Of a DNA stretch of 64,000 nt, positions 20,640 to 31,859 are shown in pieces. The stretch's first letter is position 1; every line of letters starts with the position of its first letter. The notes beneath the pieces were generated by a model. That model did not search any database. It saw nothing but the letters and a program-made list of their open reading frames with translations, and had not been told where the DNA came from. This stretch comes from Effrenium voratum (Eukaryota; Sar; Dinophyceae; Suessiales; Symbiodiniaceae), in the NCBI GenBank assembly GCA_963377175.1, contig CAUJNA010001486.1:1-64000 (forward strand). The letters run 5' to 3'. The translations under genes were made by a program, and so were the position numbers.

Positions 20640-21015
20640 AAGACCTGCGGAGTCCCCGGGGTCCCTAGGGTCCCTAGGGTCCCTAGGGTCCCTGGTCCCC
20701 TGACCCGGATTTAACACCCCCCCAAAGGTACCCAGGGTTTTCAGAGGGACCAGGGACCCTAGGGACCCCAGGGACCCCAAGCACGCTCGTGCGGATTTGT
20801 TTGAGGGGGGCCCACCAAGAACCCCCAGGGACCCCACAAACCCCAGGGTCTCCAGGGACCTTGGCTGCTTCAGATACTGCCCACCGCAAATCCGAGAAAA
20901 TCCAGGGACCCCAGGGACCCCAGGGACGCCAGGGACCCCAGGGACCCCAGGGACCCCAGGGACCCCAGGGACCCCAGGGACCCCAGGACCCTAGGGACCC
21001 CAGGGACCCCAGGGT
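20640..21015. repeat. 9-bp GGGACCCCA repeat blocks
   Basis: GGGTCCCTA units at 20658-20700 and, in the opposite sense, a long run of CAGGGACCC units at 20900-21015. Further units lie at 20750-20790 and 20830-20870. They mirror the blocks left of the 80-bp satellite. Confidence 0.8.
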
Positions 21016-21186
21016 TCCAGCAGCAGCATGTGCACATGTGACTTTCGGAGGAGTTGGTCAGAATTTGGCAGACGAGTTGATCAGACTTTGGATGTGAGGG
21101 CTTGCGAAGCTGAGTTTGGCTGAAATCTGAAAGTTGCTTGTGGATCTTGTTGCTATGTCCTTCAATGCAGTTGCGGGCTATCTCGG

Positions 21187-21522
21187 CGACCTTGCCCGCG
21201 GCAAGCGGAGGGTGACTGCGAGCCGGCCAAGTCTGACTGGGAAGACTTGCAGGCCGCCGTCTTGGCCGGTGACACAAAGGCCCTGCAGGTGGCCGACGCA
21301 GTGATGGCGCAGGCCAAGAGCCGCACTGACGCCGAGCGCATGGAGGCGTTGGAACGCCTCCTGCAGGAGGAGTCCGTGGAGGACTGGCGGAGCCTGCAGC
21401 TTGGCGCTCCGCGTGCAGCCATGCCTGCCTCTGACAGCGTCTCATCCAGGGACTCCAGGAACCTCAGGGACCCCAGCAACGCCAGGCGCCCCAGAAACCT
21501 CAAAACTTTCAGAGACCCCTGA
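21187..21522 (+). pseudogene. Short helical coding fragment, unknown
   Basis: A plus-strand frame reads SDWEDLQAAVLAGDTKALQV then AQAKSRTDAERMEALERLLQ, a regular charged helical pattern with protein-like composition, then degenerates into the 9-bp repeat. I do not recognise the family. There is no convincing start codon. It may be the remnant of a real helical protein or a chance open frame. Confidence 0.3.
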
Positions 21523-21899
21523 AACCCCCGCCCTCCAGGGCACGACAGCTTGTGACTTCCGCGGTGCCGATTTCGGTTGCCTGTTTTGCAGGCAGGCCAG
21601 TTTGGTATCTCGCTTGGACTTTGATGCAGCGGCAGGATGTGGGTCAGCCAGTCTGACGGATGGACGCTGCGAAGCCTTGCAAGGCTTGGCCCGACCGACC
21701 TTCAGGCCGCGAGTGAAAAGGCGGAGGAGCATCCAAACCCGTGCGTTGGTGTTGCCAAAGAAGCCAGTCAATCTTGTGTTTGCTCTGGAAACTTGGCTCG
21801 AGGGTACTCATCAACACTGACACAACAACAGCTCGCAATGGTTGCCCGATGGGTCTAGTGCCAGTGCTTGAGGAATCGCAGGCCGCTCAAGCGCTTTTC

Positions 21900-23600
21900 G
21901 AATAGCCATGGCGATGATGCGGACCAGGACCAAAAGCCGAGGCTGGCAAGCTTGTGACGCTACCGTGCCCGCGGTAGGCAGCGGCCAGGTATGTGCCTCT
22001 GCCTTCTCGGGATTGCATTGGCGCTGCTCGTGCAGCCGAGCACGGCCTGGGTCTTGGGACACATTTTTTTCGAAGGTTTTCGGGTTTCAGGAGTCCCTTG
22101 TCGCCGCCGCCCAGGACTTTGCTCGAGGAGTTCCTGGGCTGAAGGAGCATGAAGTCCCTCCTTTGCATGTTCTTGTTTCGTGCTGAGTGCCAGGACAGCA
22201 TATTGGCCCAGTTCTCAGAGTTGCCCGCAGGCGCAAGCAGATTGCACTTTGGCTCTTTCAGGTGGCAAAACGGCACCCGTTGCATGCCGGAGTCGCTCGG
22301 CGCGCCGGGGCTGCGCAAGAGGACTCCTCCGACCCGAAGCCAGTTCGCATCTTTTGCCGGCTGCCGCCAGGACCGGGGACACGCTCTTCTTCCATGAAGG
22401 ATGCCAGCCATGTAAAAATCAGCAGTGTCCGCCTCCATGCGAAGTTCACAATGCTCTTGAAGTGTATTGGCAGACCCTTACCTTTTGACCCCCGGCGGCG
22501 AGATAGCATAGTTGATCTTTGTGACTGTACAGGCAATTTGAGGCATTCGGGGAGCGAAAGGAGCTTTGAGTGTCAGTCCAGTGCAAGGGCATCGGCAAGG
22601 TGGCGTCTTTGACGGCTCCAGCAGCGCCAGCGGCAACCAGAGTGCTAGTAAACAAGCCGCGTAGGGTCGTGAACACGCGGACCAACATAACACGAAGCAG
22701 CAAGGACATGTTGGCACGCAAGAAGTCGTCCGCCGCCCAAGAGTGCTCATCAAATGCTTGAAGGCACTGGGCAAACATTGCCGACGTATCCAGCGGTAGG
22801 ATTGGCCTTGCAGGCCCGTGAAGTTCAGGAATGGCCATGGCTGTGATGAGGGCCAGGATAAAAAGCCAAGGCCCGCAAGCTGATATGCTGCGCTGTTTGT
22901 GGTGTGGTTTTGCAAGGTGCGTGCCTCAGCCTGGGAATGCGCTGGCGTTGCTCATTGCAGTGGCCGAGCACGGCCTGGGTCTTGGGAACGTTGAGGGGTT
23001 GGCAGCTGACTCGTTCGGGCTTCAGGAGTCCCTGTCCGCCGCCCACGAGTTTTCGCGAGGAGTTCCCGGTCGGAAGGACCGTGAAGTCCCTCTTTGCGAA
23101 TGTTCCTGCTTGTGCTGTGATGCGAGGACCGCAACGGCGCACCGGCCCAATCTTCAGACTTGTCCACTAACGCAAGCAGATTGACCCTTTTCGCATCCTG
23201 CGAGCTTAGTGAGGCTTCGAGCCAGCGCTGGTTGCATGCTGGAGTCGCCTTGCGTGCCAGGGCTGCACGAGAGGACCTTCGGACCCAAAGCTTGCAAGTT
23301 TGGACGATTGCAGTTGCGAGGACAACAATGCCGAGGCCTGGGGGACATGTGCATCAGAACGCTGGGCTTCTTGGCTGCCAGGACCGGCTCGATCTCGAGG
23401 AGGCGGCGGGCCTTCACCCGTTGCATGCCGGAGTCGCTCGGCGCGCCGGGGCTGCGCAAGAGGACTCCTCCGACCCGAAGCCTGTTCGCATCTTTTGCCG
23501 GTTGCCGCCAGGACAACAGTGCCGAGGCCGGGGACACGTGCATCAGGCTTGAACGCTGGGCTTGTTGGTTGTCAGGACCGGCGCGATCTCGAGGAGGCGG
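21900..23600. repeat. Diverged tandem duplication upstream of the Crinkler-type gene
   Basis: Segments recur at a spacing of about 0.93 kb: GCCATGGCGATGATGCGGAC near 21906 matches GGCCATGGCTGTGATGAGGG near 22835, and both are followed by GCACGGCCTGGGTCTTGGGA at about 22040 and 22970. A further block, CGTTGCATGCCGGAGTCGCT with the downstream AGAGGACTCCTCCGACCCGA, occurs at about 22278 and 23420. CAGGACCGG followed by C- or CG-CGATCTCGAGGAGGCGG occurs twice near 23380 and 23575. No gene is recognisable in the duplicated material. Confidence 0.65.
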
Positions 23601-25809
23601 CGGACCTTCAGAGAAAGCGACGTCCCAGCTTGGCCTCGCTCAGGTGGTCGCAGAAGCCGACAGGGTGCTGGAGGACAACGGCACGGTGAAAGAGACCAAA
23701 GCCGTTTTGCGCCGCTGGAGCAGCACGTTGGTCGGGGTTGCAAGAGCGGCGAAAGTGTTGAGCTCAGGAAAAGCGCAGAAGATATATCCAGAAGAGATGC
23801 CAGTGAAGCGCAGAATTCCCAAAGCAGAGGATCCCGCCGTCTTCACCACCGACGTGTTCATCCCCTTGGATGAAACCATTCGCAAGCTGGATGTTTTGTT
23901 GCAAGATGAGAGGGTGGTCTTTCTACGTGCTGGTGTGGCAAGCGGCAAGTCTACATTGGCGCAGCATTTGTGTATCACACAGCCGTCCAAGTATTTTGGA
24001 GTCCATGCCCCACTTGCAAAGGATGCAACCATTTTTGAGATGTGGGAGAGAAAGATGAGGGCAGCTGTTTGGGGACAAAACTCGAATGTGAAAGACAAAG
24101 ACTTGCAAGATATGATAAGATTGATCTATGACAATGACCAAGTCCTGGTTTTCGATGAATGCCACTTGCTCTTTGCTTGCCCCGAGTTCCACGAGCAGTT
24201 CCTGAAAAAGCCCTCGTATCTGAAAAGGCGTCCAATGGTTCTGCTCTTATCTGCAGCGTCTGAAGGAACAGATCAGCAAGGACGGACCTACTTAACACCA
24301 GCGGCAGTTACTGCAAAGTACATGTGGACTCCCCCAATCCCACATGCCAATGAACTTGTTGATCAACTTGCTGAGGCTGATGTCTATTTGTCCCAGGATG
24401 CGGTTGCTTTCTTCATGGACTTTTGTGCTGGACACAGAAGTCTATTCATAAGAAGCATGGAATGGGTGCAGCAGAAGCAAAGCGGGGACAGCACTCGCTG
24501 GGATTTGACTCGCGCACAAGGCGAAGTCAGTCAGGCATGGGACACAGACAATTGGACAGAAACCCCAGATGACAGCTTGATGGGGAAGCTTCAGACTGTT
24601 CGCGCCATTCGTGTCAACGGAGCTTTTTCAGACCCGCAGAGCATACCGCAACAATTTGTGGACATCTTGTGCGAGGGTCCAACTGCTGGTATGGACGCGA
24701 ATCTCCGGCGCAAGCTCACTTTAGTTGGTTTCACGCTTCCTGTTGTGCCAGCGACTGACAGAATTCCAGAGGAGTTTACGCCATTGGATTGGGCAAAGCT
24801 CGGGACAAAATATGGCGTCGCCAATTACATGATGGCTTCCTACTATCGCCAAGCGCTTGCGAAGAAGCGGCAGCTGACAGTGGATGTGGACAGAAGCCCA
24901 ACTTCTTGCACAGATTTGCTCTTGCGAGCGCTGCCATACTTGCTTTTTGCAGATGTGGTGGCCATCCAAGGGGACAAGTTCGGAATTCGTTCTGATGTTT
25001 CGCAAGAAGAGCTCCCATTTGAGGTTCACTACACCCATGCCGCAGTTCGGGAGTTGAAGCGCTTGGTTGGTAGTACAAATAGTTTGGAGAGCACAAAAAA
25101 GGGGAAGGTTGACATCTATACTACGTTGGAGGACGGTTCAACTTTCGCCATTGAAGCGGTCATGTCTTCTCGGGGAGCAACCAGCATTGCTAAGCATCGA
25201 GATCGCTTTGAAAGCGCGTCGATGACAAACTATGCACATGCACAGTACAAGTGCTTGCTGATCATTGGCAAATGTGGAGACATGAGAGAGATTGTGGGAA
25301 AAGTGCGGGACGGTATAGAAGTGGTCGGACTTGCGCCCAATCCATCGCACACCGGCTACTATGTCTACGTCAAGCGGCAAGGTGAGAAAGTTGTTGACTT
25401 CCACATCCCATGCGATGGAGTTGCAAGAGGGTTCTCCTGGAAGGATGAAGAACCATTCTTTGAGATCAGTTCTGCCCAGAAATTCAAGTACATTGAGCCA
25501 GGCTGGATTTTTTTGAACATTCAAACTCAGCATTGTTTTTTGGCTTCGAAAGATGTCAGAACGTGGAGTGCGAAACTCGACCAGTTTTCCGGGCCAGTGG
25601 AAAGCAACAAACGCACTTCTCACGTTGCGCGCTCAGATTGCCGCCTGCAAGGCAGTGCCGCCCCGCAACGACCCCCAGCAGTGTGGGTCTGTCAGCTGGG
25701 AAGCCCTGCCTGGACCTTACCAGCAGCTGTGAGCAGTTTTGCCCTGCATTCACGTTCTGAAAACAGCTGTCGACTTCCTTCTCAGAAGAGCTCTCAAATT
25801 GTCGCCTAG
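23236..25809 (+). CDS. Crinkler-type protein: P-loop NTPase fused to REase-like domain
   Basis: The frame is open from 23209; the first ATG is at 23236, but the N-terminal 140 residues overlap repeats, so the true start is uncertain. Counting from 23209, Walker A is AGVASGKST at 241-249 and Walker B is VLVFDECH at 312-319, an AAA/STAND-like NTPase. The C-terminal part contains GKVDIYTTL (Asp635) and FAIEAVMSS (Glu649), then KHRDRF and CLLIIG. This D...E-x-V...H-x-x-R layout is the REase-like nuclease domain typical of Crinkler effectors, with the usual Lys replaced. Family members are known as secreted or transposon-derived effectors in oomycetes and are abundant in dinoflagellates. I see no signal peptide. 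The last 90 residues or so after GWIFLNIQTQHCFL look out of frame, so the tail may be broken. Confidence 0.65.
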   Translation: MLESPCVPGLHERTFGPKACKFGRLQLRGQQCRGLGDMCIRTLGFLAARTGSISRRRRAFTRCMPESLGAPGLRKRTPPTRSLFASFAGCRQDNSAEAGDTCIRLERWACWLSGPARSRGGGGPSEKATSQLGLAQVVAEADRVLEDNGTVKETKAVLRRWSSTLVGVARAAKVLSSGKAQKIYPEEMPVKRRIPKAEDPAVFTTDVFIPLDETIRKLDVLLQDERVVFLRAGVASGKSTLAQHLCITQPSKYFGVHAPLAKDATIFEMWERKMRAAVWGQNSNVKDKDLQDMIRLIYDNDQVLVFDECHLLFACPEFHEQFLKKPSYLKRRPMVLLLSAASEGTDQQGRTYLTPAAVTAKYMWTPPIPHANELVDQLAEADVYLSQDAVAFFMDFCAGHRSLFIRSMEWVQQKQSGDSTRWDLTRAQGEVSQAWDTDNWTETPDDSLMGKLQTVRAIRVNGAFSDPQSIPQQFVDILCEGPTAGMDANLRRKLTLVGFTLPVVPATDRIPEEFTPLDWAKLGTKYGVANYMMASYYRQALAKKRQLTVDVDRSPTSCTDLLLRALPYLLFADVVAIQGDKFGIRSDVSQEELPFEVHYTHAAVRELKRLVGSTNSLESTKKGKVDIYTTLEDGSTFAIEAVMSSRGATSIAKHRDRFESASMTNYAHAQYKCLLIIGKCGDMREIVGKVRDGIEVVGLAPNPSHTGYYVYVKRQGEKVVDFHIPCDGVARGFSWKDEEPFFEISSAQKFKYIEPGWIFLNIQTQHCFLASKDVRTWSAKLDQFSGPVESNKRTSHVARSDCRLQGSAAPQRPPAVWVCQLGSPAWTLPAAVSSFALHSRSENSCRLPSQKSSQIVA

Positions 25810-28440
25810 CTCCAAAATCAAAGGCGTTTGTGGAGCCATCGGTTAAACGGATGGATGTGAACTGGATTGCAGTGCTTGTGCCTTGCAAGGACGGCAAGGA
25901 CTTCAAGGTCATTGGCAACCCCTTTCAAGTTAAGGGAGTTTTGGCAAACGCAGCGGCCTTAGCTGCGCCACTTTACGAAGGATCACCTCAGCTTTGTTTC
26001 GCCGTCGCAAATGCTGCTTGACGCTCCGCGGGGATGTCAGGTGGATGATCTCAAAGAAGCCGTGCGCTCGGAAGCGAGTTGCATTCTACCTTTTGCTTGA
26101 CTGTACATGGTAATTCGCAACTCTTCCAACTCTATTCACTTCTGATTGCTTCAGGGGATAAAGAACAAGGCGGAGCTCTCAATTCCATCGTTCAAAATGG
26201 ATATTTACAGCAAAGAGGAGAGCTTTGCATGTCAAAGCGCATCCCCATTCGTTCCATTCCCCCCACACCTCACCCCCTTGCCGTCTCTCAGCTGGACTTT
26301 GCAGGACGGCGGCTGGGTTAAATCAGATGAAGAATCAGAAGTCGACCGTGGCAAATCCAAGCCCAGCGCTTGGTTCCGATGCCTTACAATTTTGGGTTGT
26401 GCTGTCGCCCAGCTGTCAGGGCAGACTGCTATGGATTCACGATTCCAGCTGGAGCTGCTGGAGCCGCATAGTTTGAGGCACCTCAGCAACCCAGCAGTGT
26501 TCCACACGTGCGAACTTGCATCGTTGCCAGGCTACTGCTGGCTGTGGTCACTGTTCTCGGCTGAGGCAATGCTGGCGCACAACGTTTCACCTCGTACAGT
26601 GACAAAAGCATGCGTTCGCAGGCACAGTTGTTTCGTTGCAGTGCGACTTTGCTTGACTCCTGAAGGGTAAGGCAGGCAACTGGTCACACTTTTGAACATC
26701 AGGCAACGGTGTTCAAGTCAAGCAGGGAATGCCTGCAACGGGTACAGGACCAGCAACAGTTGCCGGCGCTGGTCAACAGCTGTTTCACTGCGGCGTTCCT
26801 CCCTGTGCCAAAGCGCGCGGATGCAGTACCAAGCCGTTTGAAGAAGTGCGGGGGAAAGAATTGCTCTCGTGGCTTGCCAGTTTGATCTTTTTGAGCCAAG
26901 TTGTGCACAGGTGTTTGATGCTATTTGTTGAAGGTGGCGATCAGGGAAGTTGAGCAGCAGTGGACAAGAAATCACGCCGACCAGCGCCAGTGCTAATGAG
27001 CATCATTGCAGAATGCGGGCCAACAGCATGGGAGAAACGCATGGAGCGGCAATGTCAGTACTTCCAGGAATCGCGGTAGCATGTCATGAAGCGCCAATGG
27101 CTGAAGCTGGTGTTTTTTCTGCCGACTGTGCGCCATTTCACCAGCCGAGTTCTCTCCCGGCTTTCTCGGGGCAAGCAGTTGGTCAACAAGCTCTCGCAGG
27201 TGAATGGCGGATGGGGCTTTTGAGCAAGTATCCAGCGAACAAATGGGGAGCAAGTCCACGCATTGTTCTTTATTGGACGCAAATCTAAAACTGCACTTCT
27301 GTCCCCGCTGCGCACAGATTCCAGGGCGTTGGGAACAAGCTGATCTTCCCCATGGCCACGGCTTGCTTTTTTTTAGCGCATCCCAAACCCTGAGTCTTGA
27401 CGCGCAGGTGGCAGCAGTAGATTAGGCGGTAGGCCAGCTTCGCCCGCGTTTCGGGCTGCCAGGGCTCGTCCCCTTCGATCACCCAGCAAGGCCTCGGCTT
27501 GCAGCAGCGCAGCCAGCAGCTGTCCATTTGCCGCAGCCTGCCCCAGATTGTGGGCAGCCATTGTGGCGAAAACTTGCTTCCGCAAAAAAGAAGGTCCTTT
27601 TTTCAACAACAAAATCCGGTTTTGTAATTTTTATACGGGCTCGGAATTTGTAGGGAGTTCCCCGATTTTAGAAAAGCCAGCAAAAGGCACCGACAGCGAC
27701 CAGTACTTGCTGCAACTCTGCGGACATCAGGAAAAGAATGTCCCACGCCGTTTTGAACAGTGTCCGCGGTCAACCCCTGTCTATCGAACTCTGCATAGAT
27801 GGTGGAGGCATCTGAGGCACCCCAAGTTAAGCAATGAGCTGCCAGAAACGCTGCCAGAGCTGCCGCAGTCCGACCAGGCGATGAACTTCTTCCTGCATGC
27901 CGAAGCTTGCCTCGAACTGCCGCAGCCAGGCGATGAACAAGCAGAAACGCTTCCAGAGCCGCTGCAGGCCCATCCCAGACAGGCAATGAACAAGGGAAAT
28001 CTGCCGACCCCAAAGGCAGGATTGCGCCCTCAGGGGCTGTGGTCGCATTCTGGGAAAGGGCCGGACGCAGCCACAGAGGCTGGAGCAATTCCGGGCTGCT
28101 GCGAGTACAGGCCGCGACAGGGTCCATTGGGATCAGAATCGCCGCGTGGGGAAGAGCTTAATCCTCCCCATGCCTTTGCCTTATGGGCGCATCCCATTCC
28201 CTAAGGCCAACCGCTGCCCGGCGGAAGCAACACTCCAACGACCGAAGCGCGAGCCCAACCCAGCCAAGCTGTGGGCCGGAGCACCCAGCCCGGGCACTCT
28301 GAGCGCCTTCTGCGGGGGCTGGTGCGGGTGGGCTTGACGGCGCGGGCGGGCTGCGCCAGAACATTCTTTTCACAGCGCTGCCGGGACCTCAGCCGCAACA
28401 CAGGTGGCCGCAGTGAGCGCTGCACACCTGCCGGCCGACG
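25810..28440. other. No confidently recognised gene
   Basis: A short plus-strand frame at 25830-26021 (MDVNWIAVLVPCKDGKDF...) could be a small beta-rich domain left by a second Crinkler-type gene, but this is weak. Frames at 26146-26670 and 27548-28204 show no family motif and no repeat-derived explanation. Around 27330 and 28145 there are echoes of GGGAA-GAGCTTAATC-like sequence next to CCCCATG. Nothing else noticed. Confidence 0.3.
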
Positions 28441-28465
28441 CCTCAACGCAGCCCTGAGGGGCGTC

Positions 28466-28745
28466 TGCGGCTGCTTTGGCGCTGCGGGGACGCTCGGGCG
28501 ACTGCCAAGAAACAACCAGCCGACGCAGAAACGCAGCTAGGGACCGTGTGCGGCTGCTTTGGCGCTGCGGTAACGCTCGGGCGACTGCCAAGAAACAACC
28601 GGCCGACGCAGAAACGCAGCTAGGGACCGTGTGCGGCTGCTTTGGTGCTGCGGGGACGCACGGGCGACTGCCAAGAAAAAACCGACCGACGCAGAAACGC
28701 AGCTAGGGACCGTGTGCGGCTGCCTTGGCGCGCGCGGGCGACTGC
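28466..28745. repeat. 83-bp tandem repeat, about 3.3 copies
   Basis: CGGCTGCTTTGG followed by GCTGCGG starts at about 28466, 28549 and 28632, with a partial fourth unit at 28715. Each unit also contains GACGCAGAAACGCAGCTAGG. Copies differ by a few substitutions. Confidence 0.85.
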
Positions 28746-29121
28746 CGCAAAACAGCCGAGCTTAGAAACTCAGCCGTCTGCAGCTGCTTCTGGGCTGCGG
28801 ACGACTGCCAAGAAGCTGGCCGACGCCTCAACGAGGGGCGTCTGAACGCCAGGAGCAACTGCCGCGAAGCTGCTGCCAACGCCCCACGGACGCTTGCGGC
28901 TGCTGCGGAGCTGCGGAGCACAAGAGGCCGAATGTTAACAAACCTACTAGCGGTTCAAATTTTGGCTCCATGAAACCAGATGACTACTGAGACACAAAAG
29001 AGGCAAAAAAAAGCTACTGGCGGTTCAAAAAAAACTGAGCCTAGAGTGTCGAGAGAGAAGAATGGGGACACTCTAGGCTCACTTGGTACCTTCTTGTCCG
29101 TGGCCTCGGCGGAAGTGTCCT

Positions 29122-29870
29122 CTAAAATAGCCTGCAGAGCCGTGTGCTGCAGGGGCCGAGGGCGCTGGACTGGACGAAATCGTCCAGGTAGAAGTGGCTT
29201 GTGACGAACGACGTGGCCTGATCCAGGGGCAGCGGCTCATTCCGCTCAAGGTAGCCCACCACCTGCTCAAAGCGCGGGCGCTGATTGAAGCCGTGGGCCC
29301 GAAGTGTCTTCATCTCTTTACCGTTGCGCAACTTCGTCCACCGCCCGTTCCACGCCCCGGCGCTCGGCGCGCGCGTAGCGCAGCTGGGGTACCTGGCGGT
29401 GTCAAGGGCGCCGTGCGGCTTGTGGAGTTGCGGCGTGTCAGCAAAGTCGTCGATGACTACAAGCACCTGGTACAGTTTCTTCAGACCAACTTCTTGGACG
29501 CTTCCGTGATCTTGCGCTGCTGCTGGATGATGCGCCGCAAGGCGGACTCATCCCACTCGTCCCAGTAAGCCTGCTCACGCTCCGTGTTCACCCCCAGGTC
29601 CTGCTCGATGTACTTCTTGACGGGGATCCAGCCATCATTGATGTTGACGCTTGGGCTGAAAACGTAGATCCGCTCCCAAACACAAGCCCTTATGAACTGC
29701 TACCCAGGCATGAGATACTGCTAGCGCCACAGTTTTGGCCCGAACTTGCAGGGCCCAAGGAAGATGCCGTGCATGGCACCAGGGGCAACAACGGGGAACC
29801 GCAGCGAAGTATACGTGGCCTATCTGCGGCTGCCCTAACCCAGCACCCCAGCAATGAATCCTGTTGCCGG
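29122..29870 (-). pseudogene. Second packaging-ATPase copy, broken, fused to another coding fragment
   Basis: On minus, VFSPSVNI(N)DGWIPVKKYIEQ through LVVIDDFADTPQLHKPHGALDT repeats the ATPase at 16.5-16.9 kb. The region that should hold Walker A near 29740 is damaged (CCTGCAAGTTCGGGCCAAAA where the other copy reads GPSKSGKT), and small indels break the frame. Directly after HGALDT the sequence changes to an unrelated fragment, WTKLRNGKEMKTLRAHGF and RFEQVVGYLERNEPLPLDQA then SHFYLDDF, read in the same frame to a TAG near 29122. That second part may be a piece of another PLV gene, since I associate a (F)xxVVxYL...P pattern with one, but this is weak. The joint looks like a recombination or deletion scar. 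Confidence 0.6.
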
Positions 29871-30268
29871 CGCAGGATTGACGGAGACGCAATCCAAGGC
29901 TCACATGCAGCAAATGAGGCCAAGAGAATTCCAACCCAACCAACCTTCTGCTCTGAGTTACCGTGCCTTAGAAAAAGCACTTATCATGCTTTTCGAGCCA
30001 CAAAGCTCCGCAACAGAAACGCACTTACAAGGCCAGAAACAGCGCTTTAAGCCCGGGCAACTTAAACTTCCAAGACGCACAGAATGCGACTAGGACCCGT
30101 TTTGCCTGCATATTGAAGCAAGCGGACTAACCTTGCAGAAGTGCAAGCAGAAGGGCTGTGACCGCACCGCGCAAAACCACCAAATTTTCGCAGAATCCAC
30201 ATTTGCTGAATGATAACCTCTGAAGATGCGCTGTGAGCGGTTTTAGATTTCACAAATAATAACAGAGC
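29398..30268 (-). repeat. Right copy of the ATPase-bearing inverted repeat
   Basis: Inverted match to 16003-16905, from the HGALDT codons through the 5' flank to CACAAATAATAACAGAG. The two copies are about 12.5 kb apart in opposite orientation. Confidence 0.8.
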
Positions 30269-30479
30269 GGAAGGCCTCGCCCAACCGTCTCCAGCCTTGC
30301 GATTTCCGGCGCACATGTAGTATTGTTTTGCCCGGCGAAAAGGTCGGCCTTTTTTCTGTCACAGCCATTTTTGTTTTGAGCCCAGAACCGCGGTGAGAAC
30401 GTCTTTTTTTTTGTATAACGGCCAGTGCCCAGTGCTCGGTCAGGAACGCGGCTCTGCAAAGAAGCGTGCTCTGCCAGGA

Positions 30480-31300
30480 AGGGAATGGGGGCGAGTCAGC
30501 TTCCGGGTTGGGTGAGTTGTCTTCTGCGGGGACTGGTCTTCTGCGGGGAATTGAGGCGAGTCAGCTTCCGGGTTGGGTGTGTTGTCTTCTGCGGGGAATT
30601 GAGGCGAGTCAGCTTCCGGGGGTGCGAAGGGGAATGGGGGTGAGTCAGCTTTGGAGTTGGGTGTTGTTGTTGTCTACTTTCTTTTTTTGGGGGCGGGGGT
30701 GAGTCAGCTTCCGGGGGTGCGAAGGGGAATGGGGGCGAGTCAGCTTTGGAGTTGGGTGTTGTTGTTGTCTACTTTCTTTTTTTTGGGGTGGGGACAAGCA
30801 GACGAAAGCTAAACCATACATAACAACATAAGACAAAAGAGTAGGGGAACCAGTGTGGGGAGGAGGAACGCACTGGCGCGAAACAGCAGTAGTGAGTAAG
30901 AACAACCGCACGCGGGGCGAGCGAACTCTCCGCGGCGAGTTGTCTTCTGCGGGGAATTGAGGCGAGTCAGCTTCCGGGGGTGCGAAGGGGGATGGGGGCG
31001 AGTCAGCTTTGGAGTTGGGTGTTGTTGTCTACTTTCTTTTTTTTGGGGGCGGGGGTGAGTCAGCTTCCGGAGGTGCGAAGGGGGGGTGGGGGCGAGTCAG
31101 CTTTGGAGTTGGGTGTTGTTGTTGTGGGTGAGTCAGCTTCCGGGGGGCGAAGGGGGGATGGGGGCGAGTCAGCTTTGGAGTTGGGTGTTGTTGTTGTCTA
31201 CTTTCTTTTTTTGGGGGGCGGGGGCGAGTCAGCTTTGGAGTTGGTGTTGTTGTTGTCTACTTTCTTTTTTTGGGGGCGGGGGCGAGTCAGCTTTTCCGTT
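30480..31300 (+). repeat. Array of GAGTCAGCTTTGGAGTTGGG units
   Basis: Repeated pieces GAGTCAGCTTCCGGG, TGCGAAGGGG, GAGTCAGCTTTGGAGTTGGG and TGTTGTTGTCTACTTTCTTT alternate in units of about 50-110 bp. An isolated further unit is at 31690-31795. Two inverted units are at 14480-14700. Open frames across the array are not genes. Confidence 0.8.
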
Positions 31301-31325
31301 TGGCTTGCCCAACCTCGTTTGACAC

Positions 31326-31690
31326 ATGTCAGGAAGTGTGCTCTGTCAGGAAGTGTGCTCTGTCAGGAAGGGATTTTGTCAGGAAGGGAATTTTGTCAGG
31401 CAGGAATATTGCCAGGAAGGGATTTTGTCAGGCAGGGGTTTTGTCAGGCAGGAATTTTGTCAGGCAGGGGTTTTGTCAGGCAGGAATTTTGTCAGGAAGG
31501 GATTTTGTCAGGCAGGGGTTTTGTCAGGCAGGAATTTTGTCAGGCAGGGGTTTTGTCAGGCAGGAATTTTGTCAGGAAGGGATTTTGTCAAGCAGGAATT
31601 TTGCCAGGAAGGGATTTTGTCAGGAAGGAATTTTGTCAGGAAGGGATTTTGTCAGGAAGCGGGCTCTGCCAGGAAGCGGGCTCTGCCAGG
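31326..31690 (+). repeat. 16-bp minisatellite
   Basis: About 22 units of GTCAGGCAGGAATTTT and close variants (GTCAGGAAGGGATTTT, GTCAGGCAGGGGTTTT). The period is not a multiple of three, yet the plus frames stay open, giving a 16-residue peptide repeat. Confidence 0.9.
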
Positions 31691-31859
31691 AAGGAGAGTC
31701 AGCTTTGGAGTTGTGTGTGTTGTCTACTTTCTTTTTTTGGGGGCGGGGGGCGGGTCAGCTTCCGGGGGTGCGAAGGGGGAAGGGGGGCGAGTCAACCGAC
31801 GTTCTCCGTGAGTGGCTCCCAGACGAAACCGACGTCCGTCGTGATCAGCTCTTGACCGA

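Noticed and set aside
20800..21097. Collagen-like protein (GTPGTP / GPQGPQ)
   Set aside because: It is explained entirely by the 9-bp GGGACCCCA repeat, which gives such peptides in several frames and on both strands.
27548..28204. A 218-codon frame with ELPETLPELPQ-type repeats
   Set aside because: No homology recognised, composition follows a local GCTGCCAGA-like repeat, and there is no conserved start or neighbour.
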